This document shows, one piece after another, positions 48,128 to 56,741 of a DNA stretch of 64,000 bases (the first letter of the stretch is position 1; every line of letters starts with the position of its first letter). The position numbers were made by a program, and so were the translations under genes. Below the pieces are notes generated by a model. The model was not told the origin of the DNA, did no database searches, and saw only the letters and a list, made by a program, of their open reading frames with translations. This DNA is from Alteromonas gracilis (GTDB taxonomy: Bacteria > Pseudomonadota > Gammaproteobacteria > Enterobacterales > Alteromonadaceae): assembly GCF_002993325.1 (NCBI RefSeq), contig NZ_PVNO01000030.1, positions 63,211 to 127,210 of the forward strand, in the 5' to 3' direction.

Positions 48128-49306
48128 ATGCAGGTATATCTCGTTGGTGGCGCAGTGCGTGACGCACTATTAAACAGAAAAGTTGTTGAACGCGACTATG
48201 TAGTGGTAGGCGCTACCCCTGAAGAAATGATTAGCCAAGGTTTTACCCAAGTGGGTAAAGACTTTCCTGTATTTTTACATCCTAAAACTCAGGAAGAATA
48301 TGCGCTTGCACGAACAGAGCGTAAGTCAGGAAAAGGCTATACTGGTTTTGTTTGCGATGCATCAAGTTCGGTAACATTGGAAGAAGATTTATTACGAAGA
48401 GACTTGACGGTTAACGCCATAGCGCAAGACAACTTAGGAAAACTTATCGACCCTTACGGCGGCCAAAAAGATTTAGAGAACCGCCTACTTCGCCACGTTT
48501 CTGAAGCTTTCAGTGAAGATCCTTTACGCGTATTTCGTGTGGCTCGATTTGCCACCCGCTATGCCTATTTGGGCTTTACTATCGCCAATGAAACCATGGC
48601 GCTTATGCAGTCCATGGCAGATAGCGGCGAGTTAAGTACACTAAGCGCGGAGCGGGTATGGCAAGAAACAAAGCGAAGTCTTTTAGAGAAAACACCGCAT
48701 GTTTTTTTCAGCGTATTAAACGAGGCCCATGGCCTTAGCGATTGGTTTACTGAACTTGAAAGTAGCGTAGATACTGCTTTGGCAACGTTAAAAACCGCGG
48801 TAGACCTAGAAAAGGTTGAAAACGAAAGCTCTTTTAATAAAGGTGACTCTGGAACCCAAACATCTGAAAGCAGCGCTCCAGAAATCACTCGGCTAATAAC
48901 AAGATTTACAGCTCTGCTCACTCATCTTAATGAAGAGGAAGCGAAGCGTCTTTGCAGCCGACTAAAAGTGCAAAACCAAGTCAGTGAAATTGCCATTCTA
49001 AGCAGCAAATTTAAAGACTCTCTTTCAGACACACAGAATTCGCCTGCCGACTTACTCGCCTTATTCAATGGCTGTGATGCATGGCGTAGAGAAGAACGTT
49101 TCACATTATTACTCAGCGCTTTTGCGCCTTATGCACATAACAAAGGTGTAGATTGGCAGCATCAGCAGAAGCGCATTAAAAACGCATTGGAAGCAGCAAA
49201 TCAGGTAAACGTACAAGACATTATTGCCACAGGCGTAAAAGGCCCCGAAATAAAAGACGCACTAACCCAAGCCAAGCTTGCCGCTATCACTTCGCTGAGT
49301 GAATAG
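48128..49306 (+). CDS. cca: CCA tRNA nucleotidyltransferase without an HD motif (392 aa)
   Basis: Adds or repairs the 3-prime CCA of tRNAs. The N-terminal nucleotidyltransferase has YLVGGAVRDALL and the catalytic ERDYVVVG. ARTERKSGKGYTGF, the RRDLTVNAIAQD motif, DPYGGQKDLENRLLRHVSEAFSEDPLRVFRVARFA and the ERVWQETKRSL region follow; all match bacterial class II Cca. In E. coli Cca a C-terminal HD phosphohydrolase domain contains CHDLGK and HGHGP. In the corresponding stretch here (about 255-290) these are missing, so it should have nucleotidyltransferase activity only. The gene is monocistronic and followed by srmB in the same direction. Confidence 0.93.
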   Translation: MQVYLVGGAVRDALLNRKVVERDYVVVGATPEEMISQGFTQVGKDFPVFLHPKTQEEYALARTERKSGKGYTGFVCDASSSVTLEEDLLRRDLTVNAIAQDNLGKLIDPYGGQKDLENRLLRHVSEAFSEDPLRVFRVARFATRYAYLGFTIANETMALMQSMADSGELSTLSAERVWQETKRSLLEKTPHVFFSVLNEAHGLSDWFTELESSVDTALATLKTAVDLEKVENESSFNKGDSGTQTSESSAPEITRLITRFTALLTHLNEEEAKRLCSRLKVQNQVSEIAILSSKFKDSLSDTQNSPADLLALFNGCDAWRREERFTLLLSAFAPYAHNKGVDWQHQQKRIKNALEAANQVNVQDIIATGVKGPEIKDALTQAKLAAITSLSE

Positions 49307-49413
49307 CTACCTTGCCTTAGTTGTTACTAATGCAAAGTGTTCATAATCAGAATACATTTTGTCTACGCAATGAGAATTTAACGCCACTTTTTCTCTATGT
49401 TTTGGTATAGCAA

Positions 49414-49422
49414 TGCTACAAT
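49414..49422 (+). promoter_or_regulatory. Extended -10 element upstream of srmB
   Basis: TGCTACAAT matches TG-n-TATAAT with one change in the hexamer; no good -35 is visible. It lies 33 bp before the srmB ATG. Confidence 0.4.
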
Positions 49423-49454
49423 ACGCCCCATTCATTTAGAGCGTTTTTTATACT

Positions 49455-50681
49455 ATGACTTTCGAAGAACTCGAATTAGACGAAGCACTGTGTCACGCAG
49501 TTGCCGATATGGGGTTTGAAACTCCAACTAGCATTCAAGAACTGGTGATCCCTCATGCGTTAGACGGGCGAGATATCTTGGCGTCTGCACCAACGGGAAC
49601 GGGAAAAACTGCGGCATTTTTATTGTCTGCCTGTCAGTTCTTACTTGATTACCCGCGTAAACAGCCTGGGGCCACACGCATTCTAATTCTAACGCCCACC
49701 CGTGAACTAGCATTACAGGTTCACGAGCAAGCCGTTGCCATTACTAAGCACACCCAAATTGTGTGCGGCGTCATCACAGGTGGTATTAACTATGGCACCG
49801 ACAAAGAAACCTTGAGCAAAAATCTCGATATTCTTGTAGCAACGCCAGGTCGTTTGCTTGAGCATATCGAAAAAGAAGCTGCAGACTGCCGTGATATCGA
49901 GTGTTTAATTCTTGATGAAGCTGACCGCATGTTGGATATGGGTTTCTCAACGGTAGTTAACCAAATTGCTGCGGAAGCGCGCTGGCGCAAGCAAAACCTA
50001 TTGTTCTCTGCCACGTTAGAAGGTAAAGGTGTTAAAACCTTTGCGCACGACATTCTTAATAATCCAGAAGTGGTTGAAGCGAACCCGTCGCGTAAAGAGA
50101 AAAACAAAATTCACCAGTGGTATCACCTTGCTGACGATATGAATCACAAGCAAGCTTTGCTGGTTAATATTTTAAAGCAAGAAACGACGACGTCTGCGGT
50201 TGTTTTTGTGAAAACACGCGACCGTCTTCAAATGCTAAAAGACTTTTTAGCCTCGAAGGACATCCCGGTGTGCTGGCTACAGGGCGAAATGCCACAAGAT
50301 AAACGCAATGCTGCTGTGGCTCGTTTTAAAAGTGGTGAGGTGCCAATTCTATTAGCTACCGATGTCGCTGCGAGAGGTATTGATGTACCAAATGTAAGTC
50401 ACGTCATTAACTTCGATATGCCTCGCAAGGCCGATGTTTACGTTCACCGTATAGGCAGAACAGGTCGTGCCGGCGCAAAAGGAACAGCCATATCTTTGGT
50501 TGAAGCTCACGATTTTGAAATGGTAACAAAAGCATCCCGTTACATGGGCGAACCGCTTAAAGCTCGCGTCATCGACGAGCTACGCCCTAAAAACAAAACG
50601 CCTAAAATTGGGCCAAAAAAGAAAAAAGTGAAGGCCAAAGACAAAGCCAAGGCAAAAGCTAAGCCTAAGAAGAAAAAGTAA
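49455..50681 (+). CDS. srmB: DEAD-box RNA helicase SrmB (408 aa)
   Basis: An ATP-dependent RNA helicase used in 50S ribosomal subunit assembly. The family motifs are in order: the Q-motif (FETPTSIQ), I SAPTGTGKTA, Ia PTRELA, GG, Ib TPGRLL, II DEAD, III SAT, IV VFVKTRDR, V ATDVAARGIDVP and VI HRIGRTGRAG. The N-terminal FEELELDEALC and the ARVIDELRPK end of the core resemble E. coli SrmB closely. The tail is about 30 residues of Lys and Pro (KKKKVKAKDKAKAKAK), shorter than in E. coli. Confidence 0.93.
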   Translation: MTFEELELDEALCHAVADMGFETPTSIQELVIPHALDGRDILASAPTGTGKTAAFLLSACQFLLDYPRKQPGATRILILTPTRELALQVHEQAVAITKHTQIVCGVITGGINYGTDKETLSKNLDILVATPGRLLEHIEKEAADCRDIECLILDEADRMLDMGFSTVVNQIAAEARWRKQNLLFSATLEGKGVKTFAHDILNNPEVVEANPSRKEKNKIHQWYHLADDMNHKQALLVNILKQETTTSAVVFVKTRDRLQMLKDFLASKDIPVCWLQGEMPQDKRNAAVARFKSGEVPILLATDVAARGIDVPNVSHVINFDMPRKADVYVHRIGRTGRAGAKGTAISLVEAHDFEMVTKASRYMGEPLKARVIDELRPKNKTPKIGPKKKKVKAKDKAKAKAKPKKKK

Positions 50682-50716
50682 AACTCGAGCACGTAGAGGA
50701 TGAATGATGCGAAGGC

Positions 50717-50822
50717 CGAAGGTTGGGAGTGGCTTTCGCAAACACGCGGTAAACACATCCATGTGCGCTCCGCTGCCGCATCCCTGCGGCAGAGGGTTTG
50801 CTCAAACCACTCCCAACCTTCG
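50717..50822. repeat. Long structured inverted-repeat element between srmB and rdgB
   Basis: The outer arms CGAAGGTTGGGAGTGG (50717-50732) and CCACTCCCAACCTTCG (50807-50822) are perfect 16-bp complements. A second pair, GCAAAC and GTTTGC, extends the stem after a 5-nt internal mismatch, and an inner hairpin CTGCCGCA-TCCC-TGCGGCAG (50773-50792) caps it. The unit is about 106 bp, with no supported ORF. Its GC-rich core differs from the neighbours. The shape suggests a dispersed repeat (REP/MITE-like) or a non-coding RNA; the copy number in the genome cannot be seen here. Confidence 0.8.
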
Positions 50823-50900
50823 TCCTGAATAGCCTCAAGCACTCGATTAATGTATTCGAGCTTATTTCAGGAACAAAGAAAAAACGAGGAGTCTGGCACA

Positions 50901-51503
50901 ATGAAATTCCCAGAAAAAATTGTATTAGCCACAGGTAACCAAGGCAAGGTGCGAGAGTTTGCATCTTTGTTTGCAGATTATGGCGTAGACGTTGTGGCGC
51001 AAAAAGAATTAGGCGTATCTGATGTACCTGAAACAGGCACAACATTCGTTGAAAATGCCATTATTAAAGCGCGTCATGCCGCAAAAGTAACAGGCCTTCC
51101 TGCCATTGCTGACGACTCAGGCTTAGTGGTTGACGCCCTTGGCGGTGCGCCCGGTATTTATTCAGCCCGCTATGCTGGCGCTGATGCAACTGATGATACC
51201 AATATCGACAAGCTATTAGCTGCTCTTGATGGCGAGACCCAGCGTAAAGCGCATTTCTTTTGTACCTTGGTGTTTATGCGTCATGCCGACGATCCGGTAC
51301 CATTAGTTAGTCAAGGTAAGTGGCAAGGCGAAATTTTAACCGCTCGTTCTGGTAACGACGGTTTTGGCTACGACCCCGTATTTCACGTGCCAACTCATGG
51401 CTGTACTGCAGCAGAATTGGAGAAAGCCGAAAAGAACCGCATTAGCCATCGCGGCAACGCCCTAGCGATTTTGCTTGATAATATGAGAGCGACTTTTGCG
51501 TAA
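50901..51503 (+). CDS. rdgB: Non-canonical purine NTP pyrophosphatase RdgB (200 aa)
   Basis: Hydrolyses dITP, XTP and ITP to the monophosphates, keeping deaminated purines out of DNA. The HAM1/RdgB motifs are [15 protein letters not shown] (N-terminal phosphate-binding S/TGNxxK), [40 protein letters not shown] and the late [14 protein letters not shown] and [13 protein letters not shown] nine bases upstream supports ATG 50901 over an in-frame codon at 50850. It overlaps hemW by 8 nt, the same pairing as in E. coli. Confidence 0.96.
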   Translation: MKFPEKIVLATGNQGKVREFASLFADYGVDVVAQKELGVSDVPETGTTFVENAIIKARHAAKVTGLPAIADDSGLVVDALGGAPGIYSARYAGADATDDTNIDKLLAALDGETQRKAHFFCTLVFMRHADDPVPLVSQGKWQGEILTARSGNDGFGYDPVFHVPTHGCTAAELEKAEKNRISHRGNALAILLDNMRATFA

Positions 51504-52635
51504 TCCACCGCTTAGCCTTTATATCCACATTCCTTGGTGTGTACAAAAGTGTCCGTACTGTGATTTTAACTCTCACGGGCTTAAATCTGATTTACCCGAG
51601 AAAGAATATGTGGCGCACCTGCTGGACGATTTAGCCATTGATGCCAAACGCATTGGCGACCGCCCTGTTGAGACAATCTTTATTGGCGGTGGCACGCCCA
51701 GTTTGTTTTCAAGCGAGGCCATGGCTGACATTTTAAACGGCGTTAAACAACGGGTTAACTTGAGCGACACTGCTGAAATAACCATGGAGGCCAACCCAGG
51801 CACGGTTGAGGCTGGTAAGTTTGCAGGCTTTTTTCAGGCAGGCGTAAACCGAATTTCGGTGGGCATTCAAAGCTTTCAACCTAAGCATTTAAAAGTACTA
51901 GGTCGCATTCATAACGAAAGCCAAGCTGAGAACGCAGTAAAACAAGCACACAGCGCGGGCCTACCCACGTTTAATTTAGATCTCATGCATGGCCTACCTG
52001 AACAAAGCGTAGAGAATGCCATGGCAGATTTGAAACAAGGTATTGAACTCGATCCCTATCACCTGTCGTGGTACCAGCTTACTATCGAGCCAAACACGCC
52101 TTTTTATTCCAAACCACCAGAACTACCTGACGACGATATCCTGTGGGAAATACAGGAAAAGGGACACCGTTTATTAGAGGCTGCTGGCTACCAACAGTAT
52201 GAAATTTCAGGTTATGCAAAAACGGGACATCAGTGCCGACATAACCTCAATTACTGGCGCTTTGGCGATTACTTAGGTATTGGCTGTGGTGCTCACGGTA
52301 AAATTACCGACGCTGCAAATGGCACAATCCATCGTACTGTTAAAGTAAAGCATCCCAGAGGCTATATGGAAATAAGCCGCCCGTATTTAGATACGCAAAC
52401 GCGGGTAAGTGCAGATGACTTGCCCTTTGAGTTCTTTATGAACAGGTTTCGTTTAGTTGAGCCTTGCCCGATACGTGACTTCAGCGACTTTACGGGTATT
52501 GAACTAGCTGACGATGTTGAGCGTGCGCTTTCTGATGCTCATCATCAAGGGTTACTTTCTATTTCAGATAGTCACTGGCAGGTAACTGCAAAGGGGCGTC
52601 GATATCTCAACTCGCTACTGTCGTGTTTTGTCTAA
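51496..52635 (+). CDS. hemW: Heme chaperone HemW (radical SAM, 379 aa)
   Basis: A radical-SAM family heme chaperone (formerly the anaerobic HemN-like coproporphyrinogen oxidase homologue). The cluster cysteines are C15-x3-C19-x2-C22 in [17 protein letters not shown], and the H-N-x-x-Y-W motif that separates HemW is in [21 protein letters not shown]. The C-terminal domain ([13 protein letters not shown]...) is also typical. The gene begins with TTG at 51496, overlapping the rdgB stop; GAGAG lies upstream and there is no ATG before the first motif, so the TTG start is accepted. Confidence 0.93.
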   Translation: MRNPPLSLYIHIPWCVQKCPYCDFNSHGLKSDLPEKEYVAHLLDDLAIDAKRIGDRPVETIFIGGGTPSLFSSEAMADILNGVKQRVNLSDTAEITMEANPGTVEAGKFAGFFQAGVNRISVGIQSFQPKHLKVLGRIHNESQAENAVKQAHSAGLPTFNLDLMHGLPEQSVENAMADLKQGIELDPYHLSWYQLTIEPNTPFYSKPPELPDDDILWEIQEKGHRLLEAAGYQQYEISGYAKTGHQCRHNLNYWRFGDYLGIGCGAHGKITDAANGTIHRTVKVKHPRGYMEISRPYLDTQTRVSADDLPFEFFMNRFRLVEPCPIRDFSDFTGIELADDVERALSDAHHQGLLSISDSHWQVTAKGRRYLNSLLSCFV

Positions 52636-52687
52636 ACCCGCTCTTTTAAGCTATTTGCTTTCGTTATTTCTATGAGAGCTTGGAACG

Positions 52688-52712
52688 AAAAAGCCTGCTC
52701 GCGCAGGCTTTT
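52688..52712. terminator. Bidirectional terminator between hemW and the yggN-like gene
   Basis: AAAAGCCTGC and GCAGGCTTTT surround TCGC, with A and T runs on both sides. Confidence 0.85.
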
Positions 52713-52758
52713 CTCTTATAAACAGTTTTGAAAGACAGTATTGCTTACCTATCTGCAC

Positions 52759-53559
52759 CTAATTTTCACTTTCATCGTGACGCGTAATGATATTGTAAGG
52801 TTTAAAGGCTGGTACGCTGGCTCGAAGATTTTCCTCTGCAACGTCTAAACGCTTAAGTTTTTCACAAAACCACTCTGCTTTTTTACGCAAAGTGGTGGCT
52901 TTGTCACCTACATCAAGGTGCTCTCCGACATTGTTGAGCTGCCGTGTAATTTCAGCCACTTTTTCCTGATTCACCTCTCCGCTTCCGGTATTAATACCGC
53001 TGATGGCAGAAAGTATACCGCCAACAGAAGTGGAAATGGCTTCTTCAAGCTGAGCTTCAATTTCACTATCCACAAACTCATCAACGCTTTCTAGGGATCC
53101 GGGACCAATAAAATAATGATTACTCGCGTGTCTAAACTTGTCTTTTACGCGGTTTTGTACCCGTTTCATCGCGGCATTTAAACGCTCATAACTATCGTGG
53201 TCGCTACCAACTAGGCCCAGATAAACATGTTCAATAGTATCAATGGCAAGGTCAACGCCTTCCGTTGCCAAAATGATCATTTTTGGCACTACATAATGCA
53301 ATCCTGATGCATATTCTTCTAGCCATTGCCGCTCTTGTTCATTCAGTGTCTGCCAGCGGCCGCCAATGAACAGTTGGTCTTGACCGTTAATTTGAACCAC
53401 AGTTCGGGTTTTATCCATGACACGAAGCTGCTGGTCGTTAACAGCAATACCATAGGCAAAATCAATATTGCAGGTATATTCCGCATGCGCTGACGTGCTA
53501 AGTCCAGCGAACAAACAAAATGTAAGAAAGCCTGCCTTTAGGCGCGATATCATTTTCAT
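52759..53559 (-). CDS. YggN/DUF2884-like periplasmic protein (266 aa)
   Basis: A signal peptide (1-26, cleavage after AHA) is followed by YTCNIDFAYGIAVNDQQLRV, resembling the N-terminus of E. coli YggN (YQCSVTPRDDVIVS...). A hydrophobic helix PKMIILATEGVDLAIDTIEHVY and a C-terminal Cys-containing helix (AEWFCEKLKRLDVAEENLR) also have counterparts. The function of this DUF2884 family is unknown. A heptad-like middle region (about 105-145) may be coiled coil. It is read alone on the minus strand between two terminators. Confidence 0.75.
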   Translation of the reverse strand: MKMISRLKAGFLTFCLFAGLSTSAHAEYTCNIDFAYGIAVNDQQLRVMDKTRTVVQINGQDQLFIGGRWQTLNEQERQWLEEYASGLHYVVPKMIILATEGVDLAIDTIEHVYLGLVGSDHDSYERLNAAMKRVQNRVKDKFRHASNHYFIGPGSLESVDEFVDSEIEAQLEEAISTSVGGILSAISGINTGSGEVNQEKVAEITRQLNNVGEHLDVGDKATTLRKKAEWFCEKLKRLDVAEENLRASVPAFKPYNIITRHDESEN

Positions 53560-53722
53560 ATTGTCATTGTGGCTAGCTTACTCGGAAATAAAAAGCCATC
53601 ATGAGTCTAACGTGCTAAAAATCAGGTTGAACATGTCGAGAACATCTACCCGCGAGTATCATAACCATCGCGTGATTGACAAAACACTTTGTGTAACAAT
53701 TTGCGGGCTAACCTGAAAAGAG

Positions 53723-53748
53723 AAAGCACGCATTATAAAGCGTGCTTT
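53723..53748 (-). terminator. Probable terminator after the tandem DUF1566 genes
   Basis: AAAGCACGC and GCGTGCTTT are perfect 9-bp arms with an 8-nt loop. On the minus strand they are followed by an interrupted T run (TTTCTCTTTT). Confidence 0.6.
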
Positions 53749-53820
53749 GGTGATAAAAAGTCCCAGCCCAAGATATTAGACGAAAGGCTAAAGTTTAATA
53801 CGCTTACGTACTCTCTATAC

Positions 53821-54384
53821 TTAATCGTTGGTAAAAGTTCGCACTAGACGCACGTAGATAAACCGGTCTTTTTCTTTTATGGAATGACTCGCGTTAAAAA
53901 ACGCAACAACCCACGCGCGGTCAGGATCATCTGCCGATGGCGTTGATGTCCAAAAATCATCTGGTGGCGTGGCTGGGAAAAGAGAACTGTTTATCGCTGG
54001 GCGAACACAGTCACGCTCTGTAATTGTTGCTAACTCTTTAACATTCGGTAATCGCCACCCTAGCAAATCTTCGTTGCTGGCTTCGTGGGCTAGCTGCAGC
54101 GCTTGCTGCCAGGTGTATTTCACCGCTTCGCCACTGCATGTCGAACCATTCCAGGTTTGGCCTTCAGCGCAACGTCTCCATACCAAGTCAGTGGTAGTAT
54201 CTAACAACGTACTCGTCGTCACAGCTTCAAAGTTATCATTAGGCGTGGTTTCTAGGCCATCTGATAAACACTCCTGAGCAATTGTTGAAATTGATACGGA
54301 AGTAAGAAACGTCGAAATAAATAGGGCTTTAATCGCCGATGATACCTTGCTTGTAAGGGTTGTTTCTTTCATTACTTTACTCAT
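53821..54384 (-). CDS. DUF1566 (Lcl-like) secreted protein (187 aa)
   Basis: A signal peptide region (about 14-36) is followed by one DUF1566 domain. Characteristic pieces are DLVWRRCAEGQTW, the GWRLPNVKELATI box, FWTSTPSADDPDRAWVVAF and the final YVRLVRTF. DUF1566 is a beta-rich fold shared with Lcl-type surface proteins, including some adhesins; no enzyme is known for it. The ATG at 54384 follows GGGAG within good spacing; a GTG at 54387 is an alternative. It lies 2 nt after the larger DUF1566 lipoprotein gene and forms one transcript with it. The two domains diverge, so they are paralogues rather than a recent duplication. Confidence 0.75.
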   Translation of the reverse strand: MSKVMKETTLTSKVSSAIKALFISTFLTSVSISTIAQECLSDGLETTPNDNFEAVTTSTLLDTTTDLVWRRCAEGQTWNGSTCSGEAVKYTWQQALQLAHEASNEDLLGWRLPNVKELATITERDCVRPAINSSLFPATPPDDFWTSTPSADDPDRAWVVAFFNASHSIKEKDRFIYVRLVRTFTND

Positions 54385-54386
54385 CA

Positions 54387-56135
54387 CTATCTCCCTGCTC
54401 TTACAAGACGCACTCGGCCAGCTGTTGATTTATTAAGAAAGTTATCAACCCCTGAATCGAAGTCCAATGCCCATGCATTTTGCGCATCGTCGCTATTTAC
54501 ACCGTCTGCACTTGGTACGGACGTCCAATACCACAAAGGCACTGAGGAGACCTCCCCGGTGTTAGGGAAATAGTCTTCATCTATAGCAACATCAGCAGCA
54601 ATGCCTAAGTGCATAAGTGAGAAAAGCTCATGATGAGTAGGCAAACGCCAGTCGTAAAAGCCGCACAAACCTTGCGCATTTACGGCCTGAACATAGGCTG
54701 ACGTGTTACAATTTGTGAGTAAACAGGTGCCATTAGCGCCCGTTTCATCCCCTTCAAAACCGCCGTTTACTTCTTCGCTAAACCAGGAATAGGTAAAGTC
54801 TTTATCTTGAAACGTACCGTCGTCAGTCTTTACTTCCCATACTAATCCGGTGACGTTGTCGCGTACACAAGACCACGTATCAGCGTCAGCATCCTGCTCA
54901 TCCCCGTTAGCGTTTAAGCGGGTAAAATCAAAACCAGCTTTTCCGCGACCGGCTTTTTCAATCAACCCATTTTGCTCAACGACATCCGCCCCTCTTTGCC
55001 CATCTTGACCTGGGAATTCATTTTGCTGCGCCTGTGTTAACGCATTATTCGTGGCCTGCTGTAAAAACCCAGTATCGTTGATAAGCGGCGTAGGCATGGG
55101 ACGAACCTGAACGTTTACTGTATCTTCTACGCTATTTCCATTTGCGTCAGTGACCGTAAGCGTATACGCAACCACTGTAGAAGTTGAAACAGCAGGCGCC
55201 ACGGCAAAGGTTGAAAGCGCGTCGCTGTCATCAATAGGACGGCCTGCTGTCGAACCAGCAGGAACGTTGTTGCTTCTTTCCCATAGATAAGTGAGAGGCA
55301 TAGCATTTGGAATGCTGGTTGTGGCCTCGCCTTCGAGTATTACTATCTCGCCGCTAAACACACCTTGGGAAACACCCGCACTTACCGTAGGGAGCGTATC
55401 CGATTCAGACTGCACAATAATAGTAATAGCTTGAGTATCGGTCGCCCCTTCACTGTCTGTGACCACTAACTCAAAAGAAAGCGACTGCTCTTCATTTGCT
55501 ATCGGCGTAACGATAGTCAGCGTTGACAGGTTTGTTTCAACACCTGTAATCACATTAACACCATCAGTTTGAGACCACATATAGTCAGATACTGCTTCAT
55601 CGCTGGCATCTGGATCTCGGCTCGAGGTGCCATCTAATATTAGCTCTACACCACCAGGAAACGTGTTTTGAGGCAGGTCGTCTCTTTGTGGGACAGCAAT
55701 GCTCGCTTGGGGAGGGATATTGACTGGAGCAATGGTAATTACGGCAGAGTCACTTGCGGTGTTACCGCTTTGGTCGTTAACAGACACCGTTACTGTGTAT
55801 TGCGTTGCGTTGTTTACTAGGGGCGCAACAAAGCTCGCTGCAGATAAACTGGTATCGTCGTGAGCAATCGATAACGAAGGCGAAGCAGTCCAATTGTACG
55901 TGTATGTTCCATCGCCTCCACTAACCTGGGCACTCAAAGCATAGCTAGCACCCTCGGTCACGGTAGCGTCTGGCCCCGCATTGACAACAAGGTTTCCAGT
56001 GTTGTTCCCGCTATCGCTATCACCACCACCGCCTCCGCCACAAGCAGCCAAAAACATTACAACTGCGATAAAAATTAGACATCGGTCTAGGACACCAGAA
56101 TACCTATCTGAACCTGAAAACACGTTTAATTGCAT
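54387..56135 (-). CDS. Lipoprotein with PKD-like repeats and a DUF1566 domain (582 aa)
   Basis: The lipobox is F-L-A-A-C (Cys32), followed by a run of six glycines and an acidic linker. Three Ig-like/PKD-type segments follow (about 45-135, 140-240, 245-345), each ending in V-x-V-x-V or I-T-I strands with T-Y-x-W-x-x-S cores. The DUF1566 domain is at about 430-582 (GLVWEVKTDDGT, WRLPTHHELFSL, YWTSVPSADG, VRLVRAGR). Several Asp/Asn-rich turns suggest Ca2+ or surface exposure. ATG 56135 follows GGGAG at good spacing and precedes the signal; the frame start at 56171 does not. It is probably a surface-exposed binding protein, on the minus strand upstream of the smaller DUF1566 gene. Confidence 0.75.
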   Translation of the reverse strand: MQLNVFSGSDRYSGVLDRCLIFIAVVMFLAACGGGGGGDSDSGNNTGNLVVNAGPDATVTEGASYALSAQVSGGDGTYTYNWTASPSLSIAHDDTSLSAASFVAPLVNNATQYTVTVSVNDQSGNTASDSAVITIAPVNIPPQASIAVPQRDDLPQNTFPGGVELILDGTSSRDPDASDEAVSDYMWSQTDGVNVITGVETNLSTLTIVTPIANEEQSLSFELVVTDSEGATDTQAITIIVQSESDTLPTVSAGVSQGVFSGEIVILEGEATTSIPNAMPLTYLWERSNNVPAGSTAGRPIDDSDALSTFAVAPAVSTSTVVAYTLTVTDANGNSVEDTVNVQVRPMPTPLINDTGFLQQATNNALTQAQQNEFPGQDGQRGADVVEQNGLIEKAGRGKAGFDFTRLNANGDEQDADADTWSCVRDNVTGLVWEVKTDDGTFQDKDFTYSWFSEEVNGGFEGDETGANGTCLLTNCNTSAYVQAVNAQGLCGFYDWRLPTHHELFSLMHLGIAADVAIDEDYFPNTGEVSSVPLWYWTSVPSADGVNSDDAQNAWALDFDSGVDNFLNKSTAGRVRLVRAGR

Positions 56136-56246
56136 ACATACTCCCATTGCACTGTGCAATGAATTAAACACAGTGTCAGGTGAAAACTTGATGTAGATTA
56201 TGTCGCTGGTTAGCTGTTAGTCATTAACGCACACAGCTTGTCGCGG

Positions 56247-56741
56247 CTATGAGAAGCGATTTTTCGCTTCTTGCGCCTCAGACATGGTTACCTGTAATGC
56301 CTCAAGCTGCTTTTTACCTACCGCTACATCAGTCATGTCATAGATCATCATACTGATATAATCCACTTTACCCGTTGCTGAGGTCAGTGGAGAAAGCGTA
56401 AGGTTCTGATACATGAAAGATTCACTTCCTGTAATCGGCCGATAATTTGGAAACTTGAATAAATAGGGGCGCTGCTCCCATGTCATGAAAGCGCGAGTTT
56501 TTAGGTCGAAGACGGGCTTAGCTTTTTTCATAAACCAATCTTGCTTAATTGAGGGGAATAGCGAAAACAAAGATTTATCCCTGACGTCGCTAGGTAAAAG
56601 ACCGCTATGACTCTCCATAAAGCCATTCCAGACTTTAACGGTAAAGTCCCTGTCTAAAACAACGATCCCTACGTCAACGGTCTGTAGCATGTCCATCATC
56701 CAATGAAACTCTAATAACTCATCTAAATGTTGGCTCATCAA
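56247..56741 (-). CDS. PAS domain protein (164 aa)
   Basis: A single PAS-type domain: LQTVDVGIVVLDRDFTVKVWNGFMESHSGL, a short linker, and the later strand GKVDYISMMIYDMTDVA (about 124-140), followed by a C-terminal helix with E/Q/K heptads (KKQLEALQVTMSEAQEAKNRF). There is no output domain. It probably senses a small ligand or redox state, or passes a signal to the receiver-CheC protein, whose gene overlaps it by 4 nt (ATGA) upstream. It resembles the N-terminal sensor of bacterial signalling proteins such as diguanylate cyclases, but is stand-alone. Confidence 0.75.
   Translation of the reverse strand: MMSQHLDELLEFHWMMDMLQTVDVGIVVLDRDFTVKVWNGFMESHSGLLPSDVRDKSLFSLFPSIKQDWFMKKAKPVFDLKTRAFMTWEQRPYLFKFPNYRPITGSESFMYQNLTLSPLTSATGKVDYISMMIYDMTDVAVGKKQLEALQVTMSEAQEAKNRFS

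Noticed and set aside
50717..50822. Considered as a CRISPR or tandem repeat
   Set aside because: There is only one pair of inverted arms and no regularly spaced direct repeats.
50540..51045. Several overlapping minus-strand ORFs around the srmB-rdgB junction
   Set aside because: They come from the Lys-rich srmB tail and the inverted-repeat element read backwards; no starts with ribosome binding sites and no known family.
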